From JAUNKE01 sp041784625 (GTDB lineage: Bacteria; Bacillota; Clostridia; Peptostreptococcales; Filifactoraceae): a DNA stretch of 37,983 nucleotides. The notes under the pieces are model-generated. The model made no database searches. It saw only the letters and a list, made by a program, of their open reading frames with translations, and was not told the origin of the DNA. Location of the stretch: positions 1 through 37,983 of the forward strand of contig JBHBDS010000103.1 in NCBI GenBank assembly GCA_041784625.1, given 5' to 3'. Of this stretch, positions 33,595-37,983 are shown piece after piece. Every line of letters starts with the position of its first letter. Within the stretch, counting starts at the first letter, position 1. The position numbers and the translations under genes are program-made.

Positions 33595-33623
33595 TTGAAA
33601 ATTAACTTGAAAAAAATTATAAT
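33595..33623 (+). promoter_or_regulatory. Promoter of the SpoIIE-type phosphatase gene
   Basis: TTGAAA (33595-33600), 17-bp spacer, TATAAT (33618-33623). It has the same hexamers and spacing as the GGDEF-xpt promoter. Confidence 0.75.
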
Positions 33624-33655
33624 AAATGTAAGATCTTTTTTGAGGGAGGAGATCA

Positions 33656-35236
33656 ATGAGGAATACAAATTTTAAGATACAAAACAATATTCGATACAAG
33701 TATCGATGGGGATTAATTCTGTTTGCAACGCTTCTTTCTATTGCTGCTTCATCCATTGGATACTCTGAGTTCAAGACTAGTTTTGAGAAACAATACAAAG
33801 AGCGAGCGTATACCATCAGCCGTATCATTGCATCACAAGTTCGTGGGGATGTGATGGATATTTATCTAAAAGGGGAAGCACATCAACCTCCACCCGTTAT
33901 TACAACGACGCTCAAACCGTTGTGGAAAGAACTCGACGTATGGTATATCAGCCTCACAGGTTTGGAGAGTAATCGAGTCCGATTCATATACATAAAAGAC
34001 GGCGAAAGTTCCAGCTCCGTCGTTGGCTTGCCAAGCGAAACTCCAACACAAAATTCGCAAGGCGAAGAATATTCCATCTTGCAGGATAAACGTGGAGCCA
34101 TCGGTGTGAGCGTTCCAGTTTTTGATCAACAAGGAAACAAGGTGGGTAGCATCCGTACAGTGATTGGGTTAAGCGACATGAAAAAAGGATTGGTGCGCTA
34201 TGTGTTTGAAACAATTCTTTCGATTTTGATTCTTTCGAGTGTAATTACCACATGGTATGTTTCGTATGTCAACCGAAATGTGGTTGAGCCGCTAGAGTCC
34301 ATTACACTCAATGCGCAGTCCTTTGCGTTATCGAACTATGAAGAGTTGCCAACTTTCACTTTTGCCAACACCCATGATGAGATTGGAAAACTCGCTCAAT
34401 CGGTGTCCAAGATGGCGAGCGATATCAAGAGTTATGTGGTGAACATCAAAAAGAATATTGCGGAAAAAGAAAAAATGGGCGCAGAACTTCGTGTTGCAAG
34501 AGAGATCCAGCATTCGTTGCTTCCAAAAAACAAACAACTCGGCTCTGAAATTGAATTATTTGCTATGATGAACTCTGCCAAAGAAGTCGGTGGCGATTTC
34601 TACGATTTTTACGAAGTCAAAGGAAACCTGCTCAATATCGTTATAGGCGACGTATCAGGAAAGGGAATCCCTGCTGCACTTTTTATGACAACAACTAAAG
34701 AGCTCATCAAGCACCGAACAACCGACGGCAACGCTCCACACCGAGTATTCGAAATTGCGAATAACAAACTACTTGAGAGCGGTAACGACCGTATGTTTAT
34801 TACTGGATGGATTGGACAAATCAATTTTGAGACTGGTGAGCTAACTTATGTGTCGGCTGGACATCCGCCAGCGATGATTCGTCGTAAAGAGGGCGGATTT
34901 GGCCCACTAACACTCAACCAAAATAAACCTCTTGCTACTTTTGAAGATACCAAGTACAAACAAACGACTCTTTTGCTAGAAGAAGGAGATGTGATCTTCC
35001 TCTACACCGATGGTGTACTCGATGCCGAGCGCGCTGGAGAAGCATACGGCGAAATCAAGTTGGTCGAATCACTCGATCGAAACATCAAAAAATATAACAA
35101 TATGGAAGATTTTGTAACGGCAGTTCGAGGAGAAATTTTTGCATTCGAAGACGAAGGAGAGCAAAAAGATGACCTGACCATGCTCGCATTTTGCTACAAA
35201 GGCAGAGAAGGCTCGCATATTGATCATATCATGTAG
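33656..35236 (+). CDS. Membrane-bound SpoIIE/RsbU-type PP2C phosphatase with HAMP domain
   Basis: 526 residues. Membrane helix 18-36, extracytoplasmic sensor 37-183, helix 184-203, HAMP 204-262, coiled link, then a PP2C-like serine phosphatase (about 300-515). Catalytic blocks are EVGGDFYDF (310-318), GDVSGKGIPAALFM (331-344) and LYTDGVLDAE near 445, with metal-binding aspartates, and a late DDLTML. Such proteins dephosphorylate anti-sigma-factor antagonists. No STAS antagonist or anti-sigma kinase gene is nearby. GGGAGGAG precedes the ATG at 33656. It ends 77 bp before the pentapeptide gene with no terminator, so the two may be cotranscribed. Confidence 0.93.
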   Translation: MRNTNFKIQNNIRYKYRWGLILFATLLSIAASSIGYSEFKTSFEKQYKERAYTISRIIASQVRGDVMDIYLKGEAHQPPPVITTTLKPLWKELDVWYISLTGLESNRVRFIYIKDGESSSSVVGLPSETPTQNSQGEEYSILQDKRGAIGVSVPVFDQQGNKVGSIRTVIGLSDMKKGLVRYVFETILSILILSSVITTWYVSYVNRNVVEPLESITLNAQSFALSNYEELPTFTFANTHDEIGKLAQSVSKMASDIKSYVVNIKKNIAEKEKMGAELRVAREIQHSLLPKNKQLGSEIELFAMMNSAKEVGGDFYDFYEVKGNLLNIVIGDVSGKGIPAALFMTTTKELIKHRTTDGNAPHRVFEIANNKLLESGNDRMFITGWIGQINFETGELTYVSAGHPPAMIRRKEGGFGPLTLNQNKPLATFEDTKYKQTTLLLEEGDVIFLYTDGVLDAERAGEAYGEIKLVESLDRNIKKYNNMEDFVTAVRGEIFAFEDEGEQKDDLTMLAFCYKGREGSHIDHIM

Positions 35237-35313
35237 TGCCAGTGTTCATTCCGATCACTTTGCGCTCGCAATCCAGCGTCAAGTTTTCTGGTCCCAGAAA
35301 TAGGGGGTGTCCT

Positions 35314-36027
35314 ATGAAAAAAATTTCCAAAGAGATGCTGCAGCAGATCATAGACGAAAAGAAACTGCATCCTTCTGCTATACCGATTTCTCTGACTCAT
35401 ATTTTGATAGAAAATGAAGATATGAGTAAGATGGATTTAAGAGGCATTGATTTTGCTTGGAGTGAGTTTCAACAGGTGGATTTTGCACGAGCAAATTTTT
35501 GCCAAAGCAATCTTTCTCATACGAAATTTGTGAATTGCGATCTATCCCATGCCAATCTTGTGGATTGCAACTTATTTATTGCAGACCTGCGTGGCTGCGA
35601 TCTTTCGAGCGCAAACTGCGATGGGACGAATTTTTATGGTTCTATTCTTTGGGGTGCGATGCTCGATAATCTTAATCATACCGAGCGCACAAAGTTTTTT
35701 CGACAATATTGCCCAGAGCAAGGTTATTTTTTGGGCTACAAAAAATGTTTTAACAATCGACTCGTGACTCTTCTCATTCCAAAGGATGCCAAAAGATGTT
35801 CTTCGACCACAAATGCCTGCCGATGCAATAAAGCAAAGGTCGTCGCAATTACCGATTTGGACGGAGAAGGATTTTATACAGAGGCGACATCATTTGTAGA
35901 CGAAAACTTTGTGTATAAGCTTGGAGAAATGATGGTTGCCGATTCCTACAATGATGATCGATGGCTCGATTCATCGCACGGAATTCACTTTTGGATGAGC
36001 GTTGAAGAAGCTCTTGGATATATGTAA
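35314..36027 (+). CDS. Pentapeptide-repeat protein with DUF5758-like C-terminal domain
   Basis: 237 residues from the ATG at 35314, with GGGGGT upstream; the frame is open to 35236 without a ribosome site. About residues 40-110 are A(D/N)LxX-type pentapeptides (DLRGIDF, ANFCQSNL, CDLSHANL, ADLRGCDL, SSANCDGTNF) that should form a right-handed beta helix. The second half (LVTLLIPKDAKRCSSTTNAC, ITDLDGEGFYTEATSF, ADSYNDDRWLDSSHGIHFWM) resembles DUF5758, a domain often attached to such helices. Eight or more cysteines are scattered. Function is unknown; the helix may bind a protein partner. It could be the partner of the phosphatase encoded just upstream. Confidence 0.85.
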   Translation: MKKISKEMLQQIIDEKKLHPSAIPISLTHILIENEDMSKMDLRGIDFAWSEFQQVDFARANFCQSNLSHTKFVNCDLSHANLVDCNLFIADLRGCDLSSANCDGTNFYGSILWGAMLDNLNHTERTKFFRQYCPEQGYFLGYKKCFNNRLVTLLIPKDAKRCSSTTNACRCNKAKVVAITDLDGEGFYTEATSFVDENFVYKLGEMMVADSYNDDRWLDSSHGIHFWMSVEEALGYM

Positions 36028-36034
36028 TGAACGC

Positions 36035-36064
36035 TTGACAGAATGTGTAGTTTTCGATAAACTA
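36035..36064 (+). promoter_or_regulatory. XRE gene promoter with overlapping palindrome
   Basis: TTGACA (36035-36040), 17-bp spacer, TAAACT (36058-36063). The palindrome TAGTTT-TCGAT-AAACTA (36048-36064) covers the -10; a related half TAGTTAAACT follows at about 36068. Confidence 0.75.
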
Positions 36065-36096
36065 TGAGTAGTTAAACTTCCCAAAGGAGGCTTTGT

Positions 36097-36447
36097 ATGA
36101 ATTTTGGCGAAAAAATAAAACAAAAAAGAAAAGAAAAAAATCTGACTCAAGCGGAACTTGCCACTCTTTTTGGTGTTACAAGAAGAGTTATTTCGTCGTA
36201 TGAAAACAATGCCTCGAGACCACGAAGCATTGAATCGTTTCGTCGCTTGGCAGATATTTTGGACGTTAAGACAGATTATCTGCTCCGAGAAGAGGGTAGC
36301 GATGTCCACAAAATCATCGAGGAGGTCGAAGTATTATTTTCGGGCGGAGAAATTACCGAAAATGATATGGATGAATTGATGTTTTCTATCCAAGCAGCCT
36401 ATGTTGCCGCAAAGAAAAAACAGCGAAAAAAAAAGTCACCTAAATAG
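36097..36447 (+). CDS. XRE family transcriptional regulator
   Basis: 116 residues with a phage-repressor-like helix-turn-helix at 1-62: KIKQKRKEKNLTQAELATLF and TRRVISSYENNASRPR are the two DNA-contact helices. LADILDVKTDYLLRE ends the domain. The C-terminal part (70-116) is an acidic helix followed by a Lys-rich tail, and probably dimerises. AAAGGAGG precedes the ATG. No prophage genes are around, so it is likely a chromosomal regulator. Its own promoter has a palindrome placed for autorepression. A terminator follows, so it is monocistronic. Confidence 0.92.
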   Translation: MNFGEKIKQKRKEKNLTQAELATLFGVTRRVISSYENNASRPRSIESFRRLADILDVKTDYLLREEGSDVHKIIEEVEVLFSGGEITENDMDELMFSIQAAYVAAKKKQRKKKSPK

Positions 36448-36477
36448 TGACTTCCAATTGTGTCAATTGATATACTC

Positions 36478-36512
36478 TTGCGAGGCAAAATTCTTGCCTC
36501 GCAATTATTTTA
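36478..36512 (+). terminator. Terminator of the XRE gene
   Basis: TTGCGAGGCAA (36478-36488) pairs perfectly with TTGCCTCGCAA (36494-36504), then TTATTTTA. Confidence 0.85.
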
Positions 36513-36562
36513 CTCGTTTCAAGTAATCCCTTCGCTTGCGGTCAACGAAAGTGTAAAATTCA

Positions 36563-36994
36563 TTACAATTCGATAAACTTTTCTAAACTCGATTTTATTT
36601 CTGAGATTGATTTTTTTTGTTCTCTTGCAATTCGTGCGAGATCCTCGTGTTCTATTTTATATTTTGTTACGCCATATCCTTCAGCAACTTTCACTCGAAT
36701 CTCCCCATATGGCGTTGAAAAAATTTTTGTTGCTCGCTGAAGAGAATATCGCTGAATTTCTTCACTTCGAAGCCCCAAGGTTGTTGTATGCAGAAAAATC
36801 AATTCGACCAATTTTTCTTCTTGTTCGATGGTTGTTAGGACACAAAGCTCTGTGGCAGGACGGTTTTTTTTCATCACAATCGGCACAAAATACACATCCA
36901 ATGCCCCAGCGTTTATCAACTGTTCCATCGCATATCCCAATTCCTCAGCTGTCATATCGTCAATGTTGGTCGATAGTCGAATAATTTTTTCCAT
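36563..36994 (-). CDS. Stand-alone LarC C-terminal (LarC2-like) domain
   Basis: 143 residues from the ATG at 36994, with AGAGAGG upstream; an ATG at 37018 lacks a ribosome site. LSTNIDDMTAEELGYAMEQL and GALDVYFVPIVMKKNRPAT are hallmark blocks of the C-terminal half of LarC, the CTP-dependent nickel insertase for the lactate racemase cofactor. TTTLGLRSEEIQRYSLQR and TPYGEIRVKVAEGYG follow. LarC is normally one protein, or two ORFs joined by frameshifting (LarC1-LarC2). No LarC1 is seen: the 210 bp upstream are gene-free and the next gene is a YeiH-type protein. LarA, LarB and LarE are also missing here. Confidence 0.85.
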   Translation of the reverse strand: MEKIIRLSTNIDDMTAEELGYAMEQLINAGALDVYFVPIVMKKNRPATELCVLTTIEQEEKLVELIFLHTTTLGLRSEEIQRYSLQRATKIFSTPYGEIRVKVAEGYGVTKYKIEHEDLARIAREQKKSISEIKSSLEKFIEL

Positions 36995-37204
36995 ACTTGC
37001 CTCTCTTTGTAAATTCATTATGGAACTTCGCTTGTTCGTCATTTTTCAATAGTCCGTGGCTGTTTCTTTGATTCATATTTATTCAAGCAGATACCATTTA
37101 TGTCCACAAAATAGACGATCCACGAAACTTTATGTCTTTTCTCTCTTAACAAAAAAACTTTACTATGCTTGCGGGATAGGTTTCTCCAAAAATTCTTGGA
37201 ATAT

Positions 37205-37983
37205 CTAATAAAGCAAGTTCTGCATAATGAGGCTGCTCACAGCGACCATAAACCATGCAATCATCCCTGTTGCAATCGGTTTGATCCCTGCATTTGCAAA
37301 ACTGCGAATCGATACTTGACTACCAATCCCAAACAAAGCCATCGCCATGAGCCATTTTGAAATTGTTTTTGTAAAAGGAATCCATGCTGCTGGAAAAATT
37401 CCAATCGTGCTTGATACCGATGCAAGTAGAAACCATAGTATAAACCAGGGAAATATTTTTGCAAAGGAGACTTTTTTCTCACTTCTTTTATTTTGATACA
37501 TTCGAATCGCAGCCATAATCAAGCAACCTGGTACGATCATCAGTGCTCGAGTTAACTTTACGATCGTTGCAATATCTCCTGCTTCATTGGAAAAACTATA
37601 CCCAGCTGCCACAACAGAAGATGTGTCGTTGATTGCTGTGCCCGCCCAAAGTCCGAACATCGCATCGCTCATCCCCATCCAATTTCCTAAAAAAGGGAAC
37701 AAAAAAACTGCAACAATATTAAACAAAAAGATGGTTGAAATTGATATAGCAATTTCATTTTCATCTGCCTCGACAATCGGTGCCGCTGCTGCAATGGCTG
37801 AGCCGCCACAAATCGCTGTCCCAAAACCAACGAGAATACGAAGATTTCCCGAAAGCCCCAGCCATTTGCCAACCAAAAGTGCCGTCGCAAACGAAACTGT
37901 GATGGTAACCAGCGTAATCCATAATGATTCCGCACCTGTCTTGGTCACAGCCGAAAAAGACATCCCAAAACCCATCAGGATAA
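37205..37983 (-). CDS. YeiH/YadS-type membrane protein (putative anion exporter), N-terminus off edge
   Basis: 259 codons are visible and the frame continues past 37983, so about 80 N-terminal residues are missing. The visible part has eight or so membrane helices. TAICGGSAIAAAAPIVEA and GLWAGTAINDTSSVVAAG are signature blocks of the YeiH family (PF03601-type), proposed sulfate or sulfonate exporters. KLTRALMIVPGCLIMAA and GSQVSIRSFANAGIKPI are further family segments. An internal ATG at 37975 is the start of the visible ORF but not the likely true start. Whether it cooperates with the LarC-like gene downstream is not shown. Confidence 0.88.
   Translation of the reverse strand, partial: ILMGFGMSFSAVTKTGAESLWITLVTITVSFATALLVGKWLGLSGNLRILVGFGTAICGGSAIAAAAPIVEADENEIAISISTIFLFNIVAVFLFPFLGNWMGMSDAMFGLWAGTAINDTSSVVAAGYSFSNEAGDIATIVKLTRALMIVPGCLIMAAIRMYQNKRSEKKVSFAKIFPWFILWFLLASVSSTIGIFPAAWIPFTKTISKWLMAMALFGIGSQVSIRSFANAGIKPIATGMIAWFMVAVSSLIMQNLLY

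Noticed and set aside
1..37983. Prophage, insertion sequence or CRISPR array
   Set aside because: No integrase or transposase gene, no terminal repeat pair, and no regularly spaced repeats were seen; the XRE and toxin-antitoxin genes alone do not indicate a mobile element.

Overview
This 38 kb window looks like chromosomal DNA of a low-GC, anaerobic member of the Bacillota, most likely a clostridium-type organism. The signs are strong AGGAGG-type ribosome sites, U-rich intrinsic terminators, A/T-rich spacers, an S-layer-homology (SLH) protein, a double-cubane-cluster reductase with its ATP-dependent activase, a PF04071-type cysteine-rich small protein, ferritin, arginase and a long-form urocanate hydratase. 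I cannot fix the genus from sequence alone. No phage, insertion sequence or CRISPR array was seen. The content is mostly housekeeping and accessory metabolism with many small regulatory sites.

Layout. 1-2.2 kb: a Fic-family protein cut by the left edge, a 5'-truncated copper-amine-oxidase-like domain remnant, and a ferritin operon with a small HesB/CC-Se-like protein. 2.3-4.9 kb: tRNA CCA-adding enzyme overlapping a membrane acyltransferase. 5.1-8.5 kb: a large Cache/PAS/GGDEF diguanylate cyclase in an operon with xanthine phosphoribosyltransferase. 8.6-11.2 kb: two small membrane proteins and mnmE. 11.2-11.8 kb: a ribbon-helix-helix/RelE-type toxin-antitoxin pair with a palindromic promoter. 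12.0-13.2 kb: a MarR regulator with a nitroreductase. 13.2-14.3 kb: a secreted DUF2680-like protein flanked by two structured, gene-free segments. 14.4-17.8 kb: a membrane protein with a long acidic tail, a MATE exporter and a rhodanese. 18.0-19.3 kb: Cys-rich protein, tRNA-Ser(CGA), YgjP-type metallopeptidase. 19.4-23.1 kb: amidohydrolase, a small membrane protein, a prolyl-tRNA editing protein and a two-domain sulfurtransferase. 23.3-28.6 kb: double-cubane reductase with activase, urocanase and arginase, all on the minus strand. 28.8-31.9 kb: a beta-CASP RNA hydrolase and the SLH protein. 32.4-38 kb: a metallo-beta-lactamase-fold hydrolase, a SpoIIE-type phosphatase, a pentapeptide-repeat protein, an XRE repressor, a stand-alone LarC C-terminal domain and a YeiH-type membrane protein cut by the right edge.

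How the parts work together. Amino-acid catabolism (arginase, urocanase) and the double-cubane reductase/activase fit a fermentative lifestyle. Two signalling proteins are built alike (extracytoplasmic sensor, two membrane segments, then a catalytic output): the GGDEF cyclase and the PP2C phosphatase. Both have TTGAAA-17-TATAAT promoters. Several small regulators (RHH antitoxin, MarR, XRE) have inverted repeats directly on their own promoters, which suggests autoregulation.

The most unexplained material is non-coding. Two gene-free segments (23.15-23.32 and 32.06-32.32 kb) each carry a good promoter facing an intrinsic terminator with no credible ORF between. A third (13.26-13.38 kb) has a terminator with a possible competing stem. 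A 170-nt stretch after the DUF2680-like gene contains five consecutive hairpins. These are candidate small RNAs or leaders and are the best leads in the window. No clear new multi-gene defence or metabolic system was found.
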